Program-made: the position numbers and the translations under genes | The notes under the pieces: generated by a model | What the model saw: the letters and a program-made list of their open reading frames with translations, nothing else | What the model was told of the DNA's origin: nothing | Database searches by the model: none | NCBI RefSeq assembly: GCF_027587205.1 | Contig: NZ_JAPDOD010000024.1 | Location: 62,001 to 126,000, forward strand | Source: Solirubrobacter ginsenosidimutans | GTDB lineage: Bacteria > Actinomycetota > Thermoleophilia > Solirubrobacterales > Solirubrobacteraceae | DNA length: 64,000 bases | Direction of reading: 5' to 3' | Part shown: piece by piece, positions 38,018 to 47,830 of the stretch | Layout: each line of letters opens with the position of its first letter | Numbering within the stretch: the stretch's first letter is position 1

Positions 38018-38075
38018 CGCTGGGACTGCGGTTGCAGAGGAAGGTGGGCGGGCGCGTCGAACGAACGCGTCAGGT

Positions 38076-38363
38076 ATGGAAGGCCGTACCAGGATCCGGT
38101 GGGATCGCTTGGGCCGATGGGCGCTGATCGGCGTCTTCGCGCTCGTCCTCTACCTCTACATCGGGCCGGCTGTGAGCTGGGTCAAGACCTACCGCGAAGC
38201 GGGCCGGCAGCGCTCGCAGGTCGCCGAGCTGCGCGCCGAGAACCAGCGCTTGAAGGACCGCAAGGCCGAGTTGTCGGCCCCGGGCGCGCTGGAGCGCGAA
38301 GCCCGCCGCCTCGGCATGGTCAAGGCCGGCGAGCGCGCGTACATCATCACCGGCCTGAAGTAG
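38076..38363 (+). CDS. FtsB/DivIC-family septum formation protein
   Basis: A 95-aa bitopic protein: a basic N-terminus, one membrane helix (about 15-36), then a leucine-zipper-like coiled coil (QVAELRAENQRLKDRKAELS) and a C-terminal segment LEREARRLGMVKAGERAYII, typical of DivIC/FtsB. It would belong to the FtsQ-FtsB-FtsL complex at the divisome. The position right after eno is the standard actinobacterial one. Confidence 0.9.
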   Translation: MEGRTRIRWDRLGRWALIGVFALVLYLYIGPAVSWVKTYREAGRQRSQVAELRAENQRLKDRKAELSAPGALEREARRLGMVKAGERAYIITGLK

Positions 38364-38382
38364 CCGTTTCTATCCTCCTCGT

Positions 38383-38700
38383 GTGTCCTACGAGACTGCA
38401 CGCGAGCAGTGGGCCGCGGGCCTGCAGCGCCTCGACGAGGCGTTCCCCGAGCAGCAGCCGACGCTCGAGCGCGTGACCCGCGAGATCCAGAGCGAGCTGC
38501 GCCGCCGCCTCGGCGGCGTCTTCACGCTCGACGAGCTCGCCGACCTCTACGACGAGGGCACGGGTTGGTGCACCGACCTCGCCGTGGAGACCGCGCCGGA
38601 AGAGCCGTTCGCCTGGGACGCGCGCGTCGTCGCCGACGCCGCCTTCGGCCGCTACCAGCGCGCCGCGACGGACTTCGCGGGCGGGCGCCGAGTCTCGTAG
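38383..38700 (+). CDS. Small conserved-type cytoplasmic protein, function unknown
   Basis: A 105-aa acidic protein with GTG 38383 start, 19 bp after divIC and probably in its operon. It contains ERVTREIQSELRRRLGGVFT and LADLYDEGTGWCTDL, with aromatic and acidic residues towards the end. I do not recognise a family name. Confidence 0.7.
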   Translation: MSYETAREQWAAGLQRLDEAFPEQQPTLERVTREIQSELRRRLGGVFTLDELADLYDEGTGWCTDLAVETAPEEPFAWDARVVADAAFGRYQRAATDFAGGRRVS

Positions 38701-38731
38701 CTGCACCCTCGGACGCGACGCTTTAGGGCGG

Positions 38732-39508
38732 CTAGGGCTGGCGCACGAAGGCGTGCTGCAGCCAGACGGTCTCGAAGCCCAGGCGCTCGTAGAGCGAGCG
38801 GGCACGGCCGTCGTCGTCGGCGATCACCCACGCGGTCGAGCACCCGCCCGCCGCGAGCGCGGTTTCCACGAGGCGGGTGGCGATCCCGGCCCCGCGGGCC
38901 GCGGGGGTCACGTAGAGCTGGTCGATCTCGACCGCCTCGTCACCCACGGCGAGCGTCGTGAACCCGACGGGGCGGCGCTCGGCGTCGCGGACGACGAAGG
39001 CGCGCATCCCACGGCGGACCGAGATGCGGTCCTGGGCGTCCGCCAGCGACTCCTGGGCGGCTTCGTCGTTCTCGAACGACAGATACCACTCGACGCGCAA
39101 CGGCCGGGTCTCGAGGAGCGAGACCTCCTCGACGTCCGCATGCGCACGTCCTAGGCCCTCGCGGACCATCACGGCGTTGCGGTCGGTGACCCAGCCGGCG
39201 GCGTCGAAGAACGGCCGCAGCCGGGCTCCGGCGCGCTCGTCGTGGATCTCGAGCTTGCGGTGCTGGGAGTCGTGCAGGAGCTCGTTCGCCGCGCGCACGA
39301 GGACCTGGGGTTCCAGATCGGACCCGTCGCCCTCGACGCGAACGAAATTCGCGTCCCAGAAGTTCGGGGCCGAAGGGGTGAGAAGGACCGTGCCGTGAGA
39401 CCACGGCTCGGTCAACTCACACTGCAAGAAATCCTGCGAGCGCCGCCACTCGATGGCGGCGGCGCGTCGCGGATCAGTCTTCGGCGTCGTCCTCGCCTCC
39501 GCCGGCAC
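38732..39508 (-). CDS. GNAT-family N-acetyltransferase
   Basis: A 258-aa protein with an acetyl-CoA-binding GNAT domain at the C-terminus: VEIDQLYVTPAARGAGIATR (motif A, about 197-216), ADDDGRARSLYERLGFETVW. The N-terminal half may be a degenerate GNAT repeat (RVEGDGSDLEPQVLVRAANE). The GTG start at 39508 lies inside the end of the upstream coiled-coil gene (35-bp overlap), suggesting translational coupling. Substrate unknown. Confidence 0.83.
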   Translation of the reverse strand: MPAEARTTPKTDPRRAAAIEWRRSQDFLQCELTEPWSHGTVLLTPSAPNFWDANFVRVEGDGSDLEPQVLVRAANELLHDSQHRKLEIHDERAGARLRPFFDAAGWVTDRNAVMVREGLGRAHADVEEVSLLETRPLRVEWYLSFENDEAAQESLADAQDRISVRRGMRAFVVRDAERRPVGFTTLAVGDEAVEIDQLYVTPAARGAGIATRLVETALAAGGCSTAWVIADDDGRARSLYERLGFETVWLQHAFVRQP

Positions 39509-40067
39509 GGCGGATCACGATCATGTCTTCCTCGATCGTGATCTCGACGGGGCGGTGACCCGCCCAGTGCTCGGCGTACACGGGATCGTCCTGCACGGCG
39601 GGATCCAGCCACAGGCCGTATCCCTCTTCGCCGTGGTCGAAAGTGCCCTCGAGCGGGCCCGCAGGCCCGGAACGACGGCGAGAACGCCCACCGCGGCGGC
39701 GCGCCGCACGCTTGGGTTTCTCTGCTTCTTCGGCCTCCGCGACGACTGCAGCAGCAGCGGCTGCGGCCTCCTCTTCGGCGGCCTTGCGTGCTGCCTCTTC
39801 GGCCGCACGTGCTTCTTCTTCTGCCCTTCGGGTGGCTTCCGCTTCGAGTTCGGCGGCGATCTGCGCGTCATCTTCCGCGCGCAGGTCAACCTCTTCAGGA
39901 GCCCCGCCGTTCTCTTCGAAGTCGGGCTCAAGGCCTTGCTCGCGCTTGAAGGCCTGGATCTGCTGGACAGTGACTTCCAGCTGGTGCGCTATCCACGCGT
40001 CGGTGCGACCCTGTCGCACCCACCCGCGGATCTGGTTAAGCTGAGGACGCAGGGACCGGCGGCTCAT
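39474..40067 (-). CDS. HTH protein with long Glu/Ala/Arg coiled coil
   Basis: A 197-aa protein. The N-terminal ~50 residues look like a helix-turn-helix (IRGWVRQGRTDAWIAHQLEV, then VQQIQAFKREQG). A charged Glu/Ala/Lys coiled coil follows (about 60-125), then an Arg-rich patch (RRRGGRSRRRSG) and a folded C-terminal segment with GTFDHGEEGYGLWLDP and VEITIEEDMIVIRR. It may be a nucleic-acid-binding structural protein. Function unknown. It is divergent from csrA. Confidence 0.72.
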   Translation of the reverse strand: MSRRSLRPQLNQIRGWVRQGRTDAWIAHQLEVTVQQIQAFKREQGLEPDFEENGGAPEEVDLRAEDDAQIAAELEAEATRRAEEEARAAEEAARKAAEEEAAAAAAAVVAEAEEAEKPKRAARRRGGRSRRRSGPAGPLEGTFDHGEEGYGLWLDPAVQDDPVYAEHWAGHRPVEITIEEDMIVIRRAGGGEDDAED

Positions 40068-40177
40068 AGGAGGGCCGGAGCCTAGCGCATAGGGTCCGAC
40101 CTATCTCGGGGCACTCGGGTGCACGCCCCATACTCATCCACCCCAACACCAAGTAGCCTCACCCGTACTCACCCATC

Positions 40178-40197
40178 GGACGGAAGCGGGTCCGTCC
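40178..40197 (+). promoter_or_regulatory. Leader hairpin with GGA motifs upstream of csrA
   Basis: GGACGGA pairs with TCCGTCC over a 6-nt loop, 37 nt before the csrA start. GGA motifs in the stem and in the Shine-Dalgarno context CAGGGAGG (40220-40227) resemble CsrA sites, so autoregulation is possible. Confidence 0.4.
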
Positions 40198-40234
40198 ACG
40201 GGATCGAGTTCGAAATCGCCAGGGAGGCGGCGTC

Positions 40235-40477
40235 ATGCTGGTACTGACACGCAAGTCCAACCAATCGATCATGATCGGCGACGACATCGAGGTCTCGGTG
40301 TTGTCGATCATGGGCGAAAAGGTTCGTATCGGCATCCAGGCCCCACGGGACATCCCGGTGTTCCGCAAAGAGGTCTACCTCGAGATCCAGCAGGAGAACG
40401 TCGCCGCGGGCGCGTCAGCGCGAGCAGAGGTCGACGACGCACTCAAGCGGCTCAGCACGAGCACGCCCGACAAGTAG
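40235..40477 (+). CDS. csrA: Carbon storage regulator CsrA
   Basis: An 80-aa RNA-binding dimer that controls translation by binding GGA motifs near Shine-Dalgarno sites. The sequence has the full core: [40 protein letters not shown] (with the RNA-contact IPVFRKE) and a C-terminal tail. AGGGAGG lies 7 nt before ATG. CsrA is mostly known from proteobacteria, firmicutes and spirochaetes. No fliW or flagellar gene is nearby, though csrA often sits beside them. Confidence 0.95.
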   Translation: MLVLTRKSNQSIMIGDDIEVSVLSIMGEKVRIGIQAPRDIPVFRKEVYLEIQQENVAAGASARAEVDDALKRLSTSTPDK

Positions 40478-40484
40478 GGCGGGT

Positions 40485-40724
40485 CTAGCCGAGCAGGTAG
40501 TACAGGGTCTGGAACATCGCGATCGTCACGACGACCGCGGTGCCGAGCAGCACGAGCACGAGCAGGAAGAAGCGCATCGAGCCGTGGCGATGGCGGCGAT
40601 CGGCCTGACGCTTGAGCTCGCGACGCTCCGCGCGCCGGCGCAGCAGCTCGCGGCGCTCGCGGTCCTCTTCGATCTCCTCGAAGAACGCGTCCTCGATCTC
40701 GGCGATGCTCTGGCGCATGCGCAT
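40485..40724 (-). CDS. Small membrane protein with charged N-terminus
   Basis: A 79-aa product: a highly charged amphipathic N-terminus (EEIEEDRERRELLRRRAERR) and one C-terminal membrane helix (MRFFLLVLVLLGTAVVVTIA). Tail-anchored layout. Function unknown. An ATG at 40718 is an alternative start. It converges on csrA and lies 12 bp downstream of the thermonuclease stop. Confidence 0.65.
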   Translation of the reverse strand: MRMRQSIAEIEDAFFEEIEEDRERRELLRRRAERRELKRQADRRHRHGSMRFFLLVLVLLGTAVVVTIAMFQTLYYLLG

Positions 40725-40736
40725 GGGCAGAGAAAT

Positions 40737-41189
40737 CTAACAGCGGCTCCATAACCCACGGTGGTCGCGCTTGGCCGCGGCCGCCAGTTGCCGCAGCTCG
40801 GCGGCGTGCGCGAGGTTCGGCGCGATCTCGAGCGGCTTTCCATAACCCAGGCGGACCAGCTCGGCGTTGACCAGCAGATCGCCGCGCCAGACGTAGGCCA
40901 GCAGCCGCCCGTAGCGGTCACGCGCCTCGGCGTCGTATTCGAGCCGCACGTCGCGCCCGAGCACGAGCTTGGCGTTCTCCTTCGCCGCGCTCTTGGCGAA
41001 GCACTGCACCCGCACGCCGGGCTTGACGGACTCGGGCGTGTCGACGCCGATGTAGCGCACGCGCTCGCTGCGCCCGTCCACCCGCACGACGATCGTGTCG
41101 CCGTCGACGACGCGCTCCACGCGCGCGGCGTTGCGCACACCGCCGCCACAGCCGGTCAGCAGGAGGGTCAGGACGAGCAGTCGCTTCAT
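40737..41189 (-). CDS. Thermonuclease (SNase-family) lipoprotein
   Basis: A 150-aa staphylococcal-nuclease-like enzyme with a lipobox LLTGC (Cys14). The OB-fold has VERVVDGDTIVVRVDG, the catalytic Arg/Glu region RVRYIGVDTPESVKPG, and EYDAEARDRYGRLLAYVWRG, ending HRGLWSRC. Ca2+-dependent DNA/RNA cleavage outside the cell is expected. Start ATG 41189 is fixed by the signal peptide. It is divergent from the malic enzyme gene. Confidence 0.9.
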   Translation of the reverse strand: MKRLLVLTLLLTGCGGGVRNAARVERVVDGDTIVVRVDGRSERVRYIGVDTPESVKPGVRVQCFAKSAAKENAKLVLGRDVRLEYDAEARDRYGRLLAYVWRGDLLVNAELVRLGYGKPLEIAPNLAHAAELRQLAAAAKRDHRGLWSRC

Positions 41190-41234
41190 ACCCGCAGAGA
41201 GGCCAGGGGCGCGAAACCTCGCCCCCGTGCCACG

Positions 41235-42709
<1,475 letters not shown>

Positions 42710-42713
<4 letters not shown>

Positions 42714-43636
42714 GCGGAAACGGAGCTCGCGGCTTCCTCGTAGACCTTCACGAAGCGCAGGTACTTCTCGGCGATCAGGTCGGAAGCCTGGTCGCGGGTC
42801 AGCGACTCGTCGAGGAAGCCCTTCAGGGCGTCCCACCAGATCGAGCGGCCGATGGCGAAGCCGATGAACCCGTCGACGGGCGCGGCCTCACCGAGCCAGT
42901 GGTCGACCTTGTCGTCGGAGGCGCCGCGGCCCAGGAGCACGCTCTTGACGTTCTCGCGGCCCTCGCCCTTACGGGCCTGGTCGGAGAGCATCTGCGCGTC
43001 GGCTCGCGTGTCGACGCCCTCGATCTTCCAGATGTCGACCTCGACGCCGGCGTCCTGGTAGTGCTCGATGACGCGGCGCATCAGCTCGGGGCGAAGCTCG
43101 GCGTCGTAGCGGTCGGCGTCGCCGCCGACGGCCTCCAGCTGCGCGTCCTCGGCCGGCACCAGCAGCTCGAAGAGGAACTTGCGGTCGTTGGCGTGCAGCC
43201 AGTCCGCGAGCTGCTTGAGCCGCGCGGTCTGGCGCTCGTTCATGCCGGGGTCGCCGTCCGGGTTGTGCCGGACGAGGACCTTGGTCGCCAGCAGGTCGTA
43301 CTTGGCGATGTGCGCGGGGAAGTCGTCGCCGTACTGGAAGTCGAACTCGTTCTGGCCCGACTTCTCGGCGGGCATCGTCAGCGAGAGGCCTTCCTTGGGC
43401 GCGAGCTCCGGGATGTCTGAGCCGAACTGCTCGTCGACCAGCACACCCGCCGAAGAGGCGTCAAGGCCCTGCTTGACGGCCTTCTCCATGCCTTCGTAGA
43501 TCAGCTTCTTCGCGTCGGAGATCGTCGCGGTCTGTTCGGGCGTCGGATCGCCCTCGATCCCGAACATCTTCTTCTGGAACGACCCCCGGTGATCGAAGGC
43601 CAGGATGTAGAGCTTGCCGTCGTAACCGAGGGCCAT
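42710..43636 (-). CDS. DUF2090 (IolC C-terminal domain) aldolase-like protein
   Basis: A 308-aa protein beginning ALGYDGKLYILAFDHRGSFQ, the hallmark of the DUF2090 domain fused to the sugar kinase IolC in inositol catabolism and also found alone. It has a barrel-like pattern with LVDEQFGSDI, KFLFELLVPAEDAQL, VDIWKIEGVDTR and LLGRGASDDKVDHWL. By family it is a class I aldolase-like TIM barrel; the substrate is unknown and no inositol genes are nearby. ATG 43636 has GAGG 10 nt upstream; TTG 43642 is an alternative. Confidence 0.82.
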
Positions 43637-43693
43637 CGTCAATTACCTCGCGCAGTCGTACTGAACCGTGAAGCCCCTACTCTACGCGGCCTC

Positions 43694-44803
43694 ATGGAGC
43701 CGAAGTTCAGCGGCCCCGCGTACACGGTCGGCATCGAGGAAGAGCTGATGATCCTCGACCCGACCACGTACGCGCTGGCCAACGCGATCGACGACCTGGT
43801 GCAGGACTCGCCCCACGGCGAGATCAAGCCCGAGCTGATGGAGTCGGTGCTCGAGATCTCGACCAACCCGTGCGCGGACATGCCCGAGGCCTCCACGGCG
43901 CTGCGGGCGCTGCGGCGTCAGGTTCGCGACATCGCCGACAAGCAGGGCCTGCGCATCGGCTCCTCCGGGACGCACCCGCTCGCGCACTGGGAGGACCAGC
44001 GGATCACCGCCGCCACGCGCTACCGAGATCTGGTGGACGCGCTGCGCTTCGTCGCCCGCCAGGAGCTGATCTTCGGCCTGCACGTCCACATCGGCCTCGA
44101 CGACCGCGACAAGGCGATCCACGTCGCCAACGGGATGCGGGTGCACGTGCCGATCCTGCTCGCGCTGAGCGCGAACTCGCCGTTCTGGCGCGGCGACGAC
44201 TCCGGCCTGGCCTCGACCCGGATGCCGATCTTCCGTCAGTTCCCGCGCGTCGGCATCCCGCCCTACTACAAGGACTGGGACGACTACGAGCGCCGGATCG
44301 GCTTCATGGTCGAGGCGGGCGTGATGGAGGACTACACCTGGCTCTGGTACGACGTCCGCCCGCACCCGAACTTCGGCACCGTCGAGATCCGGGCGATGGA
44401 CGCCCAGACCCACGTCGAGCACACGCTCGGGCTGGCGGCGCTGATCCAGGCGATGGTCAAGGAGCTCTGCGAGCACTTCGACGCCGGCAAGCAGCTGCGC
44501 GACTACCCGTACGAGATGCTCGACGAGAACAAGTGGCTCGCGTCGCGACACGGACTCGAAGGCGAGCTCGTCGACCTGCCGGACCGCGAGCGGGTGAGTG
44601 CCAAGGCGCTCGCGCAGCGGCTGTATGACCGGTTGCTCGGGCACGCGCAGGACCTCGGCGCCGAGCACGAGCTGGAGGGCGTAACGGACCTGCTGGAGCG
44701 CGGCAACGGGGCCTACCGGCAGCGCAAGGTCTACGAAGCCAACCGCGACTTCAGCGAGCTCCTGCGCGACATCGTCGCCGCCTCCGCGCCCGAGTTTGCA
44801 TAA
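43694..44803 (+). CDS. Carboxylate-amine ligase YbdK / glutamate-cysteine ligase-like
   Basis: A 369-aa GCS2-family ligase. Motifs: YTVGIEEELMILDPTTYALA (ATP/metal Glu residues), MESVLEISTNPCADM, GTHPLAHWEDQRIT, GLHVHIGLDDRDKAI and PHPNFGTVEIRAMDAQT. Family members make gamma-glutamyl-type amide bonds; the role in actinobacteria, which use mycothiol, is not fixed. TACTCT lies 10 nt before ATG 43694, so the leader is short. It is divergent from the DUF2090 gene. Confidence 0.9.
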   Translation: MEPKFSGPAYTVGIEEELMILDPTTYALANAIDDLVQDSPHGEIKPELMESVLEISTNPCADMPEASTALRALRRQVRDIADKQGLRIGSSGTHPLAHWEDQRITAATRYRDLVDALRFVARQELIFGLHVHIGLDDRDKAIHVANGMRVHVPILLALSANSPFWRGDDSGLASTRMPIFRQFPRVGIPPYYKDWDDYERRIGFMVEAGVMEDYTWLWYDVRPHPNFGTVEIRAMDAQTHVEHTLGLAALIQAMVKELCEHFDAGKQLRDYPYEMLDENKWLASRHGLEGELVDLPDRERVSAKALAQRLYDRLLGHAQDLGAEHELEGVTDLLERGNGAYRQRKVYEANRDFSELLRDIVAASAPEFA

Positions 44804-44848
44804 ACGTCGGGCCTGGGGCCTCCGGCGGCGTATCCTTGGACCTGTCTC

Positions 44849-45601
44849 ATGTCGAGCGGCCCGGATCTGTACCTCGTCTGCAAGAGCTGCGGCGCGGAAG
44901 TCTCTCCGTACATCACGGAGTGTCCTTACTGCGGAACGCGGATCCAGAAGCGCGCGCCCAAGCTCGACCGCGGTGGTGTGCCCAAGGCGCCGCGCCGCGC
45001 CCGCTCGCGGCCCCAGCTGCCGCGGCTGCGCCCGGGTGAGATCCCCGGCATCCGCGCCGACACCCGCCCGTGGGCCGTGTGGGTGCTCGTCGTCGCGTCG
45101 CTGCTGGTCACCGTCGGGCTGAAGTCCAACCTCCTGCACTACGACGACCTCGCGCTCGCCACCGGGCTCGAGGACCCGTGGCGCGCGGTCACGACGCTCT
45201 TCGCGTACCAGTCGACCGGCTACGAGGCGGTCACCGTCGGGACCATCGCCCTCTTCGGCTTCCTGCTCGAGCGCCGGCACGGGTGGTGGGCGCCGCTGCT
45301 CGTCTTCCTGCTCGCGGGCGCCGGCGGCGCGTACGTGGCGGTCGTGGTCGCGGGCGAAGGCCTCGCGTTGGGCGCCAACGGCGCCGCGCTCGGCCTGCTG
45401 GCGGCGTGGGCGATGCGCGACATCCTCGGGCGCCGCAAGGGCTTCGAGGACGAGAGCGACCTCCTGGGCGTCCTGGCCATCGCCGCGGTGCTCGTCCTGA
45501 TGCCGCTCGCCACGACGGACGCCAGCGGCGTCGCGGGCGTGGTCGGCGGCGTGATCGGCATCATCCTCGGGCTCGGTTTCGCCCGCCTGCGCGAACGCTG
45601 A
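44849..45601 (+). CDS. Zinc-ribbon rhomboid-like protein lacking catalytic residues
   Basis: A 250-aa protein. An N-terminal zinc ribbon (Cys11, 14, 25, 28: CKSC, CPYC) precedes six to seven membrane helices of rhomboid type. Where active rhomboids have GxSG (LGASGAxFG), this one reads LGANGAALG (Asn177 instead of Ser). The helix that should hold the catalytic His reads ASGVAGVVGGVIG, with none. It is therefore a probable pseudoprotease, perhaps binding or sorting membrane proteins. TATCCT lies 12 nt before the ATG. It is followed 3 bp later by the convergent ABC permease. Confidence 0.75.
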   Translation: MSSGPDLYLVCKSCGAEVSPYITECPYCGTRIQKRAPKLDRGGVPKAPRRARSRPQLPRLRPGEIPGIRADTRPWAVWVLVVASLLVTVGLKSNLLHYDDLALATGLEDPWRAVTTLFAYQSTGYEAVTVGTIALFGFLLERRHGWWAPLLVFLLAGAGGAYVAVVVAGEGLALGANGAALGLLAAWAMRDILGRRKGFEDESDLLGVLAIAAVLVLMPLATTDASGVAGVVGGVIGIILGLGFARLRER

Positions 45602-45604
45602 GCG

Positions 45605-47824
45605 TCACTCGGCCCTGAGCACCTGCGCGGCGCTCGCCCGCGCGGCGTTGCGGGCGGGGAGCGAGCTGGCCAGCGCGGTGACGGCGAGCACGCACGGCAC
45701 GATCAGCGCGAGGGCGAGCGGACCGGGGGTGCCGACGATGTCCGCGCCCTCGCTCGGGCTCATCGCGCTCATCAGCGCCCGGAAGAGCACGATGCCGACC
45801 GGAATGCCGAGCACGATCGCGATCGCGCCGAGCGCCGCCCCACCGGAGTTCACGACGGCCAGGATGCCGCGGGGCGTCAGTCCCAGCGCCTTCAGGAGCC
45901 CGAAGTCGCGGGCCCGCTCGCGGGTCACCAGCAGCAGTGTCGTCAGGAGATTCACGAGGCCGACGGCCACCAGCAGGGCGCTGGAGCCGTAGACGATCGG
46001 CCGTACGTCGGCGCGCTCCTGCCGGACCTCGGCGCTGACGAGCTCGGCCTGGACGCCGCGGCGCTTGAGGTCGCCCGCGATCTTCGTCCCGTCCGCGCCG
46101 GGCGTGAAGTCCGCGATCACATCTCCCTGGGGCGCGTTCGGGACCGTGGCGCGGCTGAAGATCACGATCTCGCCGTCGTTGTCGGGCTCGACGTGGCGGC
46201 CGACGAGCTTCACCGTGAACGGCTTGCCGTCGGCGCGCAGCGTGACCGTGTCGCCGAGCTTCGCCTCGAGCCGGTCGAAGAAGCCGCGGCCGGCGATCGC
46301 CTCGCCGGGCCCGGCGAACATCCGGCCGTCGGGAACGGCGTAGGGGAACGCCTGGAAGCCGTCGCCGACCGCGCGGGCCTGCAGCTCGCCGCGGGCCGTC
46401 GTGACCGGGAAGCTCGCGAGCGTGGTGGCGCGGGCGATGCCGGGCTCGGCCTGGACGCGCTGCAGGGCGTCCTGCGTCGAGCCGTCGCCGGGCGAGACGC
46501 GCACGTCCCACGGCTTCGCGCGCAGCGCGGGGTCCTCGATCACGCGGCTGTAGGTCGCCTCCATCGAGAGTGCGGCGACCAGGGTGATCACCATCATCGT
46601 CAGCGCCCCGATGGTCAGCGCGGCGCGTGCGCGGCTCGTGAACGCGTCCTTGACGCCGAGGCGGCCGGTGGCGGGCAGGTGCAATGCCGCGGCGACCCGG
46701 GCGGCGCGCGAGGCGCCCCCGGTCAGCGAGGCGCGACCCAGCGCGAGCGCGTCGACGGTGTTCAGCCGCCCCGCACGGAGCGCCGGCAGGGCCGCGAACA
46801 GCGCGACCGCGGCGACGATCAGTGCCAGCGAGGCGAGCAGCGTGAGCGGCTGGAACGCGCTCGGCGTGGGCGTCGCCAGCAGGTTGGACATCGGCTTCAG
46901 CAGCAGTGGGGCGATCGCCGTGCCCGCCGCGAGGCCGAGGATGCCCGCCGCGACGGCGAGCGCCGCGTACTCGGCGACCAGCAGGCCGACGACGCCGCGC
47001 GGGGTGACCCCGATCGCCTTCAGCAGCCCGATCTCGCGCCGCTGCGCGAGCACCCGCCCGCTTATCACCGTCGCGACCGTGAACCCGACCGCGATCAGCG
47101 CGAGCAGCGTGTTGACGCCGATGATGATCGTGTTGGTGCGCGCCTGGTCGGTGATCGTGTCGCGGACGTCGTGCCAGTCGGTGAAGCGCAGGCCGGGGTG
47201 GGCATGCAGGGCGGCCTGCTTGAAGGCGTCGGTGGCCTCGGGGTCGTCGAGGCGGATCGCCGCGCGGGTGGTGGGGCCCGTGAGGCCGGGGGTCCAGACG
47301 ATGCCGGGCCGCCAGCGCGGGTAGGTCGCCTGCTCGGTGCTCACGGCGAAGCCGGTGATGCGCATGGTGCGGCCGTCGGTGCGCAGCGTGTCGCCGACGC
47401 GCAGGTTGGATTCCTTGGCGAAGCTGCGCTCCGCGAGCGCCTCACCGGGCGCGGACGGCCGGCGGCCGTCGGTCACCTCCGGGACGTCGACCGGGGCGCT
47501 CGTGGCGGGCAGCGCCTCGAGGCCGAGCGAGACCGGGGTGCCACCGAGCGTGGTGACCGCCCGTTTGACGGGGCGGTCGTCGCTCGCAGCGACGCCGGGC
47601 AGGTGGGCGAGGTCGCTGAGGTCACCGTCGCCGTAGGCACTGACGTGGGCGCCGCGTGTCGCGGTCTGGGCGGCGTCGAACGGGTCGTCGAGGCCCTGGC
47701 GAAGCGCCAGCGTGACGACGAGCGCGGTGGCGGCGGCGAAGATCGCGAGCGCGGTCAGCCCGGTCTGGACGGGGCGGCCGGCGAGGTCGGCGCGGGCGAT
47801 CCTGAGCGCGGCGGCGTACGTCAT
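45605..47824 (-). CDS. ABC transporter permease (FtsX/MacB family, two repeats)
   Basis: A 739-aa permease with a duplicated architecture. Each half has an extracytoplasmic MacB-like domain and FtsX helices (NTIIIGVNTLLALIAVGFTV; ALLVAVGLVNLLTTLLLVTR). The repeated motif REIGLLKAIGVTPRGVVGL / RDFGLLKALGLTPRGILAV is typical of coupling loops. It probably exports lipoproteins, lipids or peptides, or transmits force, with the ATPase next door. It lies 6 bp after the ATPase gene, in the padR operon. Confidence 0.93.
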   Translation of the reverse strand: MTYAAALRIARADLAGRPVQTGLTALAIFAAATALVVTLALRQGLDDPFDAAQTATRGAHVSAYGDGDLSDLAHLPGVAASDDRPVKRAVTTLGGTPVSLGLEALPATSAPVDVPEVTDGRRPSAPGEALAERSFAKESNLRVGDTLRTDGRTMRITGFAVSTEQATYPRWRPGIVWTPGLTGPTTRAAIRLDDPEATDAFKQAALHAHPGLRFTDWHDVRDTITDQARTNTIIIGVNTLLALIAVGFTVATVISGRVLAQRREIGLLKAIGVTPRGVVGLLVAEYAALAVAAGILGLAAGTAIAPLLLKPMSNLLATPTPSAFQPLTLLASLALIVAAVALFAALPALRAGRLNTVDALALGRASLTGGASRAARVAAALHLPATGRLGVKDAFTSRARAALTIGALTMMVITLVAALSMEATYSRVIEDPALRAKPWDVRVSPGDGSTQDALQRVQAEPGIARATTLASFPVTTARGELQARAVGDGFQAFPYAVPDGRMFAGPGEAIAGRGFFDRLEAKLGDTVTLRADGKPFTVKLVGRHVEPDNDGEIVIFSRATVPNAPQGDVIADFTPGADGTKIAGDLKRRGVQAELVSAEVRQERADVRPIVYGSSALLVAVGLVNLLTTLLLVTRERARDFGLLKALGLTPRGILAVVNSGGAALGAIAIVLGIPVGIVLFRALMSAMSPSEGADIVGTPGPLALALIVPCVLAVTALASSLPARNAARASAAQVLRAE

Positions 47825-47830
47825 CTCCGC

